56,941 bases of DNA from Ktedonobacterales bacterium (GTDB lineage Bacteria; Chloroflexota; Ktedonobacteria; Ktedonobacterales; Ktedonobacteraceae), in contig DAIDJF010000036.1 in assembly GCA_027451525.1 (NCBI GenBank), forward strand, positions 1 to 56,941, read 5' to 3'. Both the position numbers and the translations under genes were made by a program. Position 1 is the first letter of the stretch; each line of letters opens with the position of its first letter. The notes under the pieces are model-generated. The model saw nothing but the letters and a program-made list of their open reading frames with translations. It was not told the DNA's origin and did not search any database. Positions 34,783-43,001 of the stretch are shown here, piece after piece.

Positions 34783-34800
34783 GGCGTGAGAGATCACGCC
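34783..34800 (+). promoter_or_regulatory. Small hairpin in the leuC-leuD gap
   Basis: 7-bp stem GGCGTGA/TCACGCC (34783-34789 with 34794-34800) with a GAGA tetraloop right after the leuC stop. GNRA-type loops are stable, so this could tune relative leuC/leuD expression. Confidence 0.45.
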
Positions 34801-34838
34801 TTATTACCCTATTACTGAATTACAGGTGAGAGAAATAT

Positions 34839-35453
34839 ATGGAACCCTTTGTTGAACATATTGGCATGGTTGCCCCTTTAGATCGCGTTAACGTCAATAC
34901 CGACGAGATCACGCCCGCACGCTTCCTCAAAACGATTCGTCGCACAGGCTTTGCTGATATCCTCTTTGCCAACTGGCGCTATAACGATGATGGTACGCCT
35001 AATCCAGATTTTGTGCTCAATCAGCCTCGCTATCAGGGCACTAGTGTGCTGCTAGCGGGCGATAACTTCGGTTGTGGCTCCTCACGTGAGCACGCTCCCT
35101 GGGCCATCCGCGAATATGGTTTTCGCTGCATTATCGCTCCCAGCTTTGCTGACATTTTTTACAACAACTGCTTCAGCAATGGTATTTTGCCTGTCACGCT
35201 CGATCAGTCTGCTATCAACGAACTCTTTAGTGAAGTCGAGTCACACAAAGGTTATCGGCTCGCTGTTGATCTGGGGTCGCAGACCATCTCGACGCTGGAT
35301 GGGCGCACCTTCCATTTCGATATCGATCCCTTCAAACGCCTGATGCTCTTACAGGGGTTAGATAACATTGGTTGGACGCTCTCGCATGACGACGAGATTA
35401 CGGCGTATGAAGAGCGCAGAAGAAAAGAAGCTCCCTGGCTCTTTGTGTCCTAA
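34839..35453 (+). CDS. leuD: 3-Isopropylmalate dehydratase small subunit
   Basis: Swivelling-domain partner of LeuC, 204 residues, the normal bacterial length. It has DRVNVNTDEITPARFLKTI near the start and the diagnostic GDNFGCGSSREHAPWAI (about 73-89), followed by IIAPSFADIFYNNCFSNGILPV. It forms the heterodimeric isomerase with leuC. It precedes the dehydrogenase E1 alpha gene by 17 bases, so leucine synthesis and the 2-oxoacid dehydrogenase are probably one transcript. Confidence 0.96.
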   Translation: MEPFVEHIGMVAPLDRVNVNTDEITPARFLKTIRRTGFADILFANWRYNDDGTPNPDFVLNQPRYQGTSVLLAGDNFGCGSSREHAPWAIREYGFRCIIAPSFADIFYNNCFSNGILPVTLDQSAINELFSEVESHKGYRLAVDLGSQTISTLDGRTFHFDIDPFKRLMLLQGLDNIGWTLSHDDEITAYEERRRKEAPWLFVS

Positions 35454-35470
35454 AGAAAAAGGAGACTGGT

Positions 35471-36538
35471 GTGACGATTCAACACGTTGACTCTAGCATG
35501 ACGGCCTATCAACTCCTCGATGTGGAGGGCAATCTCGTTGGCCCGATGCCCGATCTCAGCGCGCAAGCATTGCTCAAGCTCTATCGCTCAATGCACCTGG
35601 GACGGACGCTCTCCAATAAGATCATCGCATTGCAGCGGCAAGGGCGTGCGACAACCTTTGGCTCGCTCGTCGGGCAAGAGGCAACCGCTGTTGGGCTTGC
35701 CGCACCTATGCAGGCGCAGGACTGGCTCGCCACCTCGTATCGCGAAATCGCATCTCTTGTCGTGCGTGGCGTACCTATTTCTACGCTGGTCTACTCGTTT
35801 CGTGGCTTCACGCCTGCCTATCCGCCAGATATTCGCTGTATGCCCATCCAAATCGTGATTGCTACGCAGATGCTGCACGCCGTTGGCTTGGGCATGGCGG
35901 CGAAAATCAATGGCGATACCTCGGTTGCCGTGGGCGTGTGCGGCGATGGCGCGACCTCGGAGGGCGATTTCAACGAGGCGTTGAACTTTGCGGGCGTCTT
36001 TCAGGTTCCCGTCGTGCTGGTCGTGCAGAATAACGGCTGGGCGATCAGCGTGCCACGTAGCCAGCAGAGTGCCGCTGCGACACTGGCAGCGCGTGGAGCG
36101 GGTTTCGGCGTGCCATCAGTCTTAGTTGATGGCAATGATATTCTCGCTGTCTACGATGTCATGCAGAAGGCTCTTGCGCGCGCGCGTGCTGGCGATGGCC
36201 CGACGCTCGTTGAGACGCTGACCTATCGCATGGGGGCGCATACTACCGCTGACGATCCCACGCGCTATCGTGATCCCGCCGAGGTTGAGGCATGGCGTGC
36301 CAAAGATCCGCTTGCGCGCTTCAAACGTTTCCTGCTGAAACGCGATCTGTTGAGCGAGGAGCAAGATCTGCAACTCATTGCATCAGTTGAGGATGAGATC
36401 AATCGGGCCAGCGAGGAAGGTTTGGCGATGCCCGCTCCAGCCCCAGATGCTTTCTTCGACTACATGACTGATAATCTCACGCCACGTCTGCAAGAGCAGC
36501 GCGCTGATCTCTTGCGCTTCGCGCAACAGGATAAATAA
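35471..36538 (+). CDS. pdhA: 2-Oxoacid dehydrogenase E1 alpha (pyruvate dehydrogenase type)
   Basis: Thiamine-diphosphate subunit of a 2-oxoacid dehydrogenase complex. 355 residues, with the ThDP/Mg motif GDGATSEGDFNEALNFA to VQNN (about 158-188) and the C-terminal phosphorylation-loop-like YRMGAHTTADDPTRYR. The overall wording (RQGRATTFGSLVGQEATAVG, MPIQIVIATQMLHAVGLGMA) resembles Bacillus-type PdhA more than branched-chain E1, but substrate choice between pyruvate and branched-chain oxoacids cannot be proven by eye. GTG start at 35471 has AAGGAG 6 bases upstream. It pairs with E1 beta directly downstream; E2 and E3 lie 2.7 and 5.5 kb further. Confidence 0.92.
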   Translation: MTIQHVDSSMTAYQLLDVEGNLVGPMPDLSAQALLKLYRSMHLGRTLSNKIIALQRQGRATTFGSLVGQEATAVGLAAPMQAQDWLATSYREIASLVVRGVPISTLVYSFRGFTPAYPPDIRCMPIQIVIATQMLHAVGLGMAAKINGDTSVAVGVCGDGATSEGDFNEALNFAGVFQVPVVLVVQNNGWAISVPRSQQSAAATLAARGAGFGVPSVLVDGNDILAVYDVMQKALARARAGDGPTLVETLTYRMGAHTTADDPTRYRDPAEVEAWRAKDPLARFKRFLLKRDLLSEEQDLQLIASVEDEINRASEEGLAMPAPAPDAFFDYMTDNLTPRLQEQRADLLRFAQQDK

Positions 36539-36556
36539 GAGGGAGCAAGTGTAGCT

Positions 36557-37534
36557 ATGCAGATGACGATGATTGAAGCATTAAATCAAGGGCTGGCTCT
36601 GGAATTAGAACGCGATGCGCGTACCGTTATATTGGGTCAGGATATCGGCGCGAATGGTGGAGTGTTCCGCGTCACGGAGAACCTGCAACGCAAGTTTGGC
36701 AAGCAGCGCGTTTTTGACACGCCGCTCTCGGAGTCCGCCATTATCGGCAGTTCTGTCGGTATGGCAGTCTACGGTCTGCGCCCGATTGCCGAGATACAGT
36801 TTGCCGGTTTTCTCTATGTATGCATGAACCAGTTGGTCTCGCAGGCGGCGCGTATGCGTTTCCGCAGCGGCGGCGCGCTCGGTTGCCCGTTAGTCGTGCG
36901 CTCTCCCTATGGCGGCGGCGTGCGCACACCCGAACTACATTCCGACAGTCTGGAAGGCATATTTTTGCAGACGCCCGGCCTGAAAGTGGTAATTCCCTCG
37001 AATCCCTACGACGCGAAAGGGTTGCTAGCTTCTGCGGTGGCTGACCCTGAGCCTGTGGTCTTTCTGGAGAATATCAAGCTGTATCGCTCTTTCCGCCAGG
37101 AAGTGCCAGAGGAACACTACGCGCTTCCTCTTGGCAAAGCCAATATCGTGCAGGAGGGCAGCGATGTCAGCCTGATTGCTTACGGTGCGATGGTTCCCGT
37201 TGCGCTAGATGCGGCGAAAAAAGCGCAACAGGCAGCGGGTATCAGTGCCGAAGTGATTGATCTACGCACTATCTGGCCGCTTGACGAGGAGACAATTGTC
37301 AACTCCGTGACGAAAACCGGACGCGCTGTCATTGTCCACGAGGCTCCACGCGCTGGTGGCATCGGCGCGGAGGTCACAGCGATCATCAACGAAAAATGCC
37401 TCTATTCGTTGCTCAGTCCCGTCGCGCGCGTCACGGGCTATGACACGCCTTTCCCTGTTCCAGGGCAGGAAGACTACTACATGCCCAATGCGGCAAAAGT
37501 GCTGGATGCCCTGAAACGTGTCATGGAAGCGTAA
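36557..37534 (+). CDS. pdhB: 2-Oxoacid dehydrogenase E1 beta (pyruvate dehydrogenase type)
   Basis: Second E1 subunit, 325 residues. Typical segments are VILGQDIGANGGVFRVTENLQRKFG, FDTPLSESAIIGSSVGMA, IRSPYGGG-like VVRSPYGGGVRTPELHSDSLEG and LRTIWPLDEETI. The HSDSLEG and LKVVIPSNPYDAKGLL wording matches bacterial PdhB closely. With E1 alpha it forms the heterotetrameric decarboxylase. The ribosome site is weak (AGGGAG about 13 bases before the ATG), which may depend on coupling to pdhA 18 bases upstream. A very strong terminator follows, so the distal E2 and E3 genes need other promoters or read-through. Confidence 0.92.
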   Translation: MQMTMIEALNQGLALELERDARTVILGQDIGANGGVFRVTENLQRKFGKQRVFDTPLSESAIIGSSVGMAVYGLRPIAEIQFAGFLYVCMNQLVSQAARMRFRSGGALGCPLVVRSPYGGGVRTPELHSDSLEGIFLQTPGLKVVIPSNPYDAKGLLASAVADPEPVVFLENIKLYRSFRQEVPEEHYALPLGKANIVQEGSDVSLIAYGAMVPVALDAAKKAQQAAGISAEVIDLRTIWPLDEETIVNSVTKTGRAVIVHEAPRAGGIGAEVTAIINEKCLYSLLSPVARVTGYDTPFPVPGQEDYYMPNAAKVLDALKRVMEA

Positions 37535-37550
37535 ACCATGCGATGGCAGT

Positions 37551-37614
37551 AGAAGGAGCAGAAAGGGCAAGGCGACCACAAGCGTCGCCTTGCCCTTTCT
37601 GCTCCTTCTGCTTT
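37551..37614 (+). terminator. Very long perfect terminator hairpin after pdhB
   Basis: 25-bp perfect stem (37551-37575 with 37585-37609), 9-base loop, then GCTTTT. It marks the end of the hpd-to-pdhB block. Confidence 0.88.
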
Positions 37615-37992
37615 TCTAACGACGTATTTTGAGATCATAATTTCCTGTAGTGCAGTGTTTACTGATGTATGGCGTTTCATAAATTATGTTTCTTTCATTT
37701 GTTAGGGGTGCTATTTTTATAAAAATTTAATGGTGCATTGCATGATTATTGTGTATACTATTATTGTTAGGTTTGCTCTTGCCTACTTTTGCCTAAAAAG
37801 AGGCACATATACCAGGAACTTAAATGTGTTTCAGTTACATCTCTCATGACAGCGTGAGTCCTGCAAATTATCCCGTCACAAGCAACTAGTGCCAATCTAG
37901 CGCACATTTTTGTCTCCACTGGTAGTATGATGGCATGATGTAAGGTCATATGTACTAAAAATTTCGTTCCCACACACGAAAGGTAAGGTATC
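37615..37992. other. AT-rich intergenic region before an MFS gene
   Basis: About 380 bases without a gene. It is clearly richer in A/T than its neighbours. It contains a TATACT (37754-37759) without a well-spaced -35 and a short TGCCT/AGGCA hairpin around 37792. No known riboswitch was recognised. Confidence 0.4.
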
Positions 37993-39402
37993 ATGGAAAC
38001 ATCCGTTGCGACGGGTAACGAACAGACTCTTCATCAAAATAACTTGATTGGTCGCCTGGATAGGCTGCCCCTCTTACCTTTTCATCGTCGCCTTAGTGCC
38101 TTGTTAGGAACCGGACTCCTATTTGCGGGGTTGGATATTATCGCAATTGCTATCATCCTGCCTTCACTACTTACCACCTTCCACTTGAGCACCGCCGTGG
38201 GTGGAGCTTTGATTGGAGCGGTCTATATTGGGCAGATCATTGGTTCGTTAGCGTTGGGTGCGCTCTCAGAGATTTTTGGGCGTAAACGTTTGTACATTAT
38301 TTCGCTGCTCCTCTTTGGGGTACTGAGTCTTGCCAGTGCAGCCGCTCCCACCTTCCAAACGCTGTTACTTTTACGTATTCTTGTCGGTATTCCACTCGGC
38401 AGTATCGTACCGATTGCAACTGCCTATGTGAGTGAGTACATTCCAGGACTGCTGAGAGGAAGGGCAACTGCAGCAGTCCTTTTTCTCTACACACTGGGTT
38501 TTGTACTTGCCCCTTTTCTTCTGGCCTTTGTGCTTATGCCAATTTCAGGTGCTTCGGCGTGGCGTATCTTATTAGGTTTGGGTGGATTGACGCTTCTGCT
38601 TACACCTTTCGTGGGACGTTACATACCAGAGTCGGTACGTTGGTTGGTGCATCGGGAACGGATCGATGAAGCTGAAAAGTATGTAGAGTTGTTGGAGCAG
38701 CAGGCTCTTGTGCATATGCATGGACAAGCGTTGGGTGCTGCCAAAGTGATCTCTCCCGCCTCGATTAGCAAGAAAACCAGGTGGGGAGAACTTTTCTCAA
38801 AATCCTATACTACACGCACGCTTTTAACCTGGATACGCTGGTTTGTCGGGGCCTCTGTGTTAGCAGGTTTTGCCAGTTGGCTACCAACACTCTATACGTT
38901 CGTGGGCATGGGGCAGTTTCAGGTGCAGATTTTCAACATTCTCTTCGGACTGTGCGAGCTTGTTGTTTTAGTGGTGTACATGTTCCTGGTGGATCGTATT
39001 GGTCGTAAACGATGGTTTTTGATTGGCTTCGGCATCATTGTACTGGGGACAGGGGCAGGAAGTATTGCCTTTGGAATACTGCACAGTACCAGTTGGGTCG
39101 TGTTAGCGTTAACTGGTATTCCGCTGTCAATGGGTGGCTATATTTGTGTTATCAACAACTTTTTGTCTACGGCGGAACTCTTCCCAACACGTATGCGGGC
39201 TTGGGCTTTGTCCACCTGCAAATGTGTAGATGCTCTTGCCAGCATTATCGTGCCGATTATCATTGGCATCATAGCTACTGCTAGATCAAGTATTGGGGCT
39301 ATTTTCTTGCTCCTTTTCATTTTTTCCCTCGTGGCCCTACTTGCAGAAGCAAGATTTGGTATGGAGACCAAACTAGCAATACTTGAAGCTACAGCCCCAT
39401 AA
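37993..39402 (+). CDS. MFS transporter, sugar/aromatic-acid porter type
   Basis: Twelve-helix membrane transporter, 469 residues. It has the MFS motif GALSEIFGRKRLY after helix 2, RILVGIPLGSIVPIATAYVSEYIPGLLRGRA (the sugar-porter-like loop), PESVRWLVHRERIDEAEKYVE at the start of the central loop, and VDRIGRKRWF in the second half. This subfamily includes sugar, metabolite and aromatic-acid transporters. AAGGTAAGG precedes the ATG. Flanked by terminators, so a single gene. Given tyrosine catabolism upstream, aromatic uptake is conceivable but unproven. Confidence 0.88.
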   Translation: METSVATGNEQTLHQNNLIGRLDRLPLLPFHRRLSALLGTGLLFAGLDIIAIAIILPSLLTTFHLSTAVGGALIGAVYIGQIIGSLALGALSEIFGRKRLYIISLLLFGVLSLASAAAPTFQTLLLLRILVGIPLGSIVPIATAYVSEYIPGLLRGRATAAVLFLYTLGFVLAPFLLAFVLMPISGASAWRILLGLGGLTLLLTPFVGRYIPESVRWLVHRERIDEAEKYVELLEQQALVHMHGQALGAAKVISPASISKKTRWGELFSKSYTTRTLLTWIRWFVGASVLAGFASWLPTLYTFVGMGQFQVQIFNILFGLCELVVLVVYMFLVDRIGRKRWFLIGFGIIVLGTGAGSIAFGILHSTSWVVLALTGIPLSMGGYICVINNFLSTAELFPTRMRAWALSTCKCVDALASIIVPIIIGIIATARSSIGAIFLLLFIFSLVALLAEARFGMETKLAILEATAP

Positions 39403-39491
39403 TGTGGTTTGTAAGGTAACTGTTGCTCCTTGCGCGCGCTGCGAAATTAGGGGACAGCTAATCTACAGTGTATAATTGGGTTAGCTAGATA

Positions 39492-39538
39492 TTTGCGACG
39501 GATGAACTCCTTTTCTGGGCATCCGTTGCAAACTTTTT
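39492..39538 (+). terminator. Intrinsic terminator after the MFS gene
   Basis: 13-bp stem with one mismatch TTTGCGACGGATG/CATCCGTTGCAAA (39492-39504 with 39520-39532) followed by CTTTTT. Confidence 0.88.
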
Positions 39539-39575
39539 ATAGTATGAGGTACAATAGAACATTTTTAGGTGAATT

Positions 39576-40127
39576 ATGTCATCTATCATTGTGGTGGACT
39601 ATGACCCCGCGTGGCCTCAGCTTTTCATTGAAGAACAGACTCGCATACGAGCCTTGATTGGCGAGTATGTCACGGAGATCGAACACATTGGCAGCACCTC
39701 GATCCCAGGCTTAGCCGCGAAACCCATCATTGATATCCTGCTTGTTATTCGTTCCTATAGTCTTGTTGCGCAATGTGTGCAGCCGCTTGAGAGCATTGGC
39801 TATGAATATCGGGGGGAAGCTGGTATTCCTGGCAGGCATTTCTTTCGTAAATTCTCGCCCACAGAGCCACCAGTGCGCACACATCACATTCACATGATCG
39901 AGAAAAGCAACGAGCAGTATGCATGGAACTTGCTGTTTCGCGAATATTTGCGACGGCATCCTGAAACTGTACAAGAATATGCTGTCCTGAAACGTGAACT
40001 GGTGGTAAAATATCGTGATGATCGAGCTGCATATACCGATGCGAAGGCTCCTTTTGTGTATTCGACTGTCCGCAAGGCAGTGCTAGAGGCTTTAGAAGAG
40101 ATGCGCGCAATGCGAGAGGGGCAGTAG
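39576..40127 (+). CDS. GrpB-family nucleotidyltransferase-like protein
   Basis: 183-residue protein of the GrpB/UPF0157 family, related to the nucleotidyltransferase fold. It has the typical start IIVVDYDPAWPQLFIEEQ, then IEHIGSTSIPGLAAKPIIDILLVI (about 33-56, with the family's GS and D residues) and HHIHMIEKSNEQYAWNLLFREYLRRHP. Relatives are found alone or fused to dephospho-CoA kinase; biochemical role unknown. It interrupts the dehydrogenase genes and has no obvious link with them. Ribosome site weak (AGGTG). Confidence 0.87.
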   Translation: MSSIIVVDYDPAWPQLFIEEQTRIRALIGEYVTEIEHIGSTSIPGLAAKPIIDILLVIRSYSLVAQCVQPLESIGYEYRGEAGIPGRHFFRKFSPTEPPVRTHHIHMIEKSNEQYAWNLLFREYLRRHPETVQEYAVLKRELVVKYRDDRAAYTDAKAPFVYSTVRKAVLEALEEMRAMREGQ

Positions 40128-40166
40128 AAAATGATTGTCTGTGCAGAGACAGGCAAGACTGTTGCA

Positions 40167-40196
40167 GACCATTTTACTGGCGTCAGTAAAATGGTC
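40167..40196 (+). terminator. Hairpin between grpB-like gene and E2
   Basis: Perfect 13-bp stem GACCATTTTACTG/CAGTAAAATGGTC (40167-40179 with 40184-40196) with a 4-base loop and no T run. Probably a transcript-end or processing hairpin. Confidence 0.55.
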
Positions 40197-40247
40197 GCTA
40201 TATGCAGATGCTAGAGGGCAATAAAAAACTCGCTGAGGAGTATATTT

Positions 40248-41516
40248 ATGCAAGAGTTTAAGCTACCCGACCTGGGAGAAGGGATGCACGAGGCCGAAAT
40301 TCGCCGCTGGCTGATCCAAGCGGGCGATACCATCAAACTTGATCAGCCGATGGTAGAGGTTGAAACAGATAAAGCGGTGGTAGAGATTCCCGCTCCCGTC
40401 GCGGGCAAGGTTGCCAATATCCTTGTGCCAGCGGGCAAGGTCGCGCAGTTGGGCGAGACGCTGATCACGTTTGAGACTGCCAGTACCGCGCCAGTTGTTC
40501 AGGCCAGTGCGAGTAACATTGTCTCCGCTGCTTTTCCCATAAAAGCGGCTGGGGGTACAGCGACTCGTTCGCGTGTGCTGGCCGCGCCAGCGGTGCGCAA
40601 GCGTGCCTTTGAGCTTGGCATTGATCTGGAGCAGGTTCCCGCCTCGCATCCCAGTGGGCGCGTGACAATGGAAGATATCGAGAGCTATGCGCGCCAAACT
40701 TCGTCTCCTGCGCTAGCATCTGCTCTATCGCAGACAACGCACGTGAATGGGATAGCACAAAACCTACAGAAGGCACAAGTGCCATCTCTCCCCGCAGCAG
40801 TCGAGGCGACAGCCCTGGAAGAGCGTCAGCCATTAACGGGCTTGCGCAAACGCATTGCCGAGCGTATGGAGCGTTCCTGGCGCACCATTCCCCATGCTGT
40901 TGCCTTCGAAGAGGCCGATGGCTCGGAACTGGTAGCGTTGCGACAGGCCTTGAAGCCTGTTGCTGAACAGCGCGGCGTGCGCCTGACCTATATGCCGCTG
41001 CTGGTCAAACTACTCGTGCCAGTCCTAAAGGAATTTCCCATCTTTAATGCCAGTCTGGATGAGGAGAAGCGCGAAATTATTTATAAGCATGTCTATCATA
41101 TCGGTATTGCCGCTGATGCTCCTGAAGGTCTGCTGGTGCCCGTGTTGCGCAACGCCGATAAGCTCACTGTGCTCGATATTGCCAAACAGCTTGAGCATTT
41201 GGTTGAGGGAGCGCACAAGCGCACGCTGACCGTTTCCGAGGTGGCTGGGAGCACTTTTACGCTCAACAATATCGGCAGTTTTGGCGGCAGTAGCGGCGTG
41301 CCCATCATCAACTATCCCGAGGCGGCAATTCTTGCGATTGGTCGCTTACAAGAGAAAGCTGTTGTGCGCTCTGGTGCGCTTGTTGCGCGGACCATGATGC
41401 CACTCACGCTCTCCTTTGACCACCGCCTGATTGATGGCGCGCAGGCCGGTAAGTTTCTCGCGCGATTTAAAGAACTGGTTGAGCATCCACAACGTCTCTT
41501 GTTGGATATGATCTAA
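40248..41516 (+). CDS. pdhC: 2-Oxoacid dehydrogenase E2, dihydrolipoamide acyltransferase
   Basis: Core acyltransferase of the complex, 422 residues. One lipoyl domain (1-80) has the lipoylated lysine at residue 42 in VETDKAVVEI. A peripheral subunit-binding domain (about 108-145) contains APAVRKRAFELGIDLEQVPASHPSGRV. The catalytic domain (about 185-422) ends with the active-site SFDHRLIDG (His about 391). Linkers between domains are Ala/Pro-rich, as expected for mobile arms. GAGGAG precedes the ATG. It is separated from pdhB by two unrelated genes and three hairpins, an unusual layout. Confidence 0.94.
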   Translation: MQEFKLPDLGEGMHEAEIRRWLIQAGDTIKLDQPMVEVETDKAVVEIPAPVAGKVANILVPAGKVAQLGETLITFETASTAPVVQASASNIVSAAFPIKAAGGTATRSRVLAAPAVRKRAFELGIDLEQVPASHPSGRVTMEDIESYARQTSSPALASALSQTTHVNGIAQNLQKAQVPSLPAAVEATALEERQPLTGLRKRIAERMERSWRTIPHAVAFEEADGSELVALRQALKPVAEQRGVRLTYMPLLVKLLVPVLKEFPIFNASLDEEKREIIYKHVYHIGIAADAPEGLLVPVLRNADKLTVLDIAKQLEHLVEGAHKRTLTVSEVAGSTFTLNNIGSFGGSSGVPIINYPEAAILAIGRLQEKAVVRSGALVARTMMPLTLSFDHRLIDGAQAGKFLARFKELVEHPQRLLLDMI

Positions 41517-41525
41517 TCGCACCTG

Positions 41526-41558
41526 GGCCGCTATCCCGAAGCGGATAGCGGCCTTTTT
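41526..41558 (+). terminator. Intrinsic terminator after E2
   Basis: Perfect 11-bp GC-rich stem GGCCGCTATCC/GGATAGCGGCC (41526-41536 with 41543-41553), 6-base loop and TTTTT. Confidence 0.92.
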
Positions 41559-41573
41559 CATTTCTGAGGCTCT

Positions 41574-42833
41574 ATGGCAAAAACTATTCCACCTGCGCAG
41601 TCTGTCCCCCTCTGGCGCAATAGCGATTACATGCTGCTCTGGAGTGGGCAACTGGTTTCATCGGTTGGCACACAGGTTTCACAACTCGCATTTCCCTTGT
41701 TTGTGCTTGCTCTTACGCATTCACCCGTGCAGGCAGGACTAATAGGAGCGGTACGCCTGTTTCCCTATCTACTCCTTAGCCTACCCGCTGGTGCGCTTAT
41801 TGATCGTTGGAACCGCAAGCGTGTTATGCTCATCTGTGATACTGGTCGTGCTATCAGCATGGCAAGCATCCCTATTGCGCTCTTGCTTGGCAACATCTCA
41901 TTGATCCAACTCTATGTAGTATCGATCATCGAAGGCACATTGATGGTCTTTTTTAATTTAGCCGAAGTGGCCTGTCTGCCACAAGTGGTTACGAAAGAGC
42001 AACTTTCTGCCGCTCTGGCACAGAATTATACCACCTATAGTGTCGCTTCGCTGTTCGGTTCCTCGCTGGGAGGTCTGCTCTATAGTATCAGCAAAGTGTT
42101 TCCATTTCTTGCTGATGCTGTTTCGTATACCGCCTCTGTGATCTCGCTCTTTTTTATCAAAGCCAGTTTTCAGGAGCAACGAGATGTAAGTAGTTTTTCG
42201 TTCTACAAACTCTGGCTAGATATTCGGGAAGGGTTACTGTGGCTCTGGCATCAACCACTGATCCGTCTGATGGCTGTGATGATCTGTGGCTATAATATTG
42301 TCTTAGCAGGTAGTGGCCTGTTTATGATTGTGTTGGCGCAACATCTGCATGCATCCGCGTTTGCGATTGGTCTGGTCTTTAGCGCGACGAGTGTGGGCGG
42401 TATTGCTGGCTCATGGCTAGCGGCATGGGTGCAAAAGCATCTGAGTTTTGGGTTGTCTCTCGTGAGCGTCTCCTGGTTGATGGTGATATTGGTCCCGTTG
42501 CTCTTCTTTGCCCCTACTGTGCTTGTCATGGGCATTGCTGGTGCTGCGTTTCTGCTGGTTTTTCCCAGCTATGACCTGACGCAAATGACCTACCGCATTC
42601 GTATGATTCCCGACCGCTTGCAGGGGCGTGTCAATAGCGTCTTTCGTCTGATTGCAATGGGCGGTAATCCATTTGGCCTTTCGCTGACTGGCTTTTTGCT
42701 GCAAAGCGTGGGTTTGACAATCGCTGGCATCGTGTTCGTAGCTGGTTTCGTGATTTTAGCGATTGTTACTACTTTGAGTCCGCATATCCGCCATGCTCCA
42801 GTCGTTGCAGAGGTGAAAAACGTGGGGATATGA
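41574..42833 (+). CDS. MFS exporter (MFS_3, macrolide/enterobactin-efflux type)
   Basis: Twelve-helix transporter, 419 residues. The opening LWRNSDYMLLWSGQLVSSVGTQVSQLAFPLF is typical of MFS_3 drug exporters. LIDRWNRKRVMLICDTGRA is the loop motif after helix 2, and TYRIRMIPDRLQGRVNSVFRLIAMGGNPFG is the C-terminal family signature. Substrate unknown. It begins only 15 bases after the E2 terminator, so that hairpin may also lie in its leader; its own promoter was not found. It separates E2 from E3. Confidence 0.88.
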   Translation: MAKTIPPAQSVPLWRNSDYMLLWSGQLVSSVGTQVSQLAFPLFVLALTHSPVQAGLIGAVRLFPYLLLSLPAGALIDRWNRKRVMLICDTGRAISMASIPIALLLGNISLIQLYVVSIIEGTLMVFFNLAEVACLPQVVTKEQLSAALAQNYTTYSVASLFGSSLGGLLYSISKVFPFLADAVSYTASVISLFFIKASFQEQRDVSSFSFYKLWLDIREGLLWLWHQPLIRLMAVMICGYNIVLAGSGLFMIVLAQHLHASAFAIGLVFSATSVGGIAGSWLAAWVQKHLSFGLSLVSVSWLMVILVPLLFFAPTVLVMGIAGAAFLLVFPSYDLTQMTYRIRMIPDRLQGRVNSVFRLIAMGGNPFGLSLTGFLLQSVGLTIAGIVFVAGFVILAIVTTLSPHIRHAPVVAEVKNVGI

Positions 42834-42883
42834 TACGTATTATAGTAGTGTTCTGTCAAACTTCATTGTACACTTTTTAGTGC

Positions 42884-42917
42884 GTAGGAGCAGAGCGAGG
42901 GCAAGCCTCGCTCCTAC
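42884..42917. repeat. REP-like palindrome 1
   Basis: GTAGGAGC and AGCGAGG face GCAAG and CCTCGCTCCTAC, forming a bulged stem (42884-42900 with 42906-42917). It has the look of a dispersed, GTAGG-starting palindromic unit. Confidence 0.5.
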
Positions 42918-42950
42918 CATGATGACGGGTAAAACGAGCATCGTATCATT

Positions 42951-42975
42951 GTAGGGGCGACCCTTGCGGTCGCCC
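42951..42975. repeat. REP-like palindrome 2
   Basis: GTAG precedes an 8-bp stem GGGCGACC/GGTCGCCC (42955-42962 with 42968-42975). The wording GTAGGGGCGACC with GGTCGCCC resembles short interspersed palindromes known from several bacterial genomes. It lies 33 bases from palindrome 1, and both begin GTAGG. Confidence 0.6.
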
Positions 42976-43001
42976 TGCCTCTCTAGAAAGCAGGCGATAG
43001 T

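Noticed and set aside
28750..35453. hpd plus leuACD as a homotyrosine-type side-chain extension pathway
   Set aside because: leuC and leuD are ordinary full-length bacterial types and hmgA/FAH complete normal tyrosine breakdown; no aminotransferase or NRPS is present.
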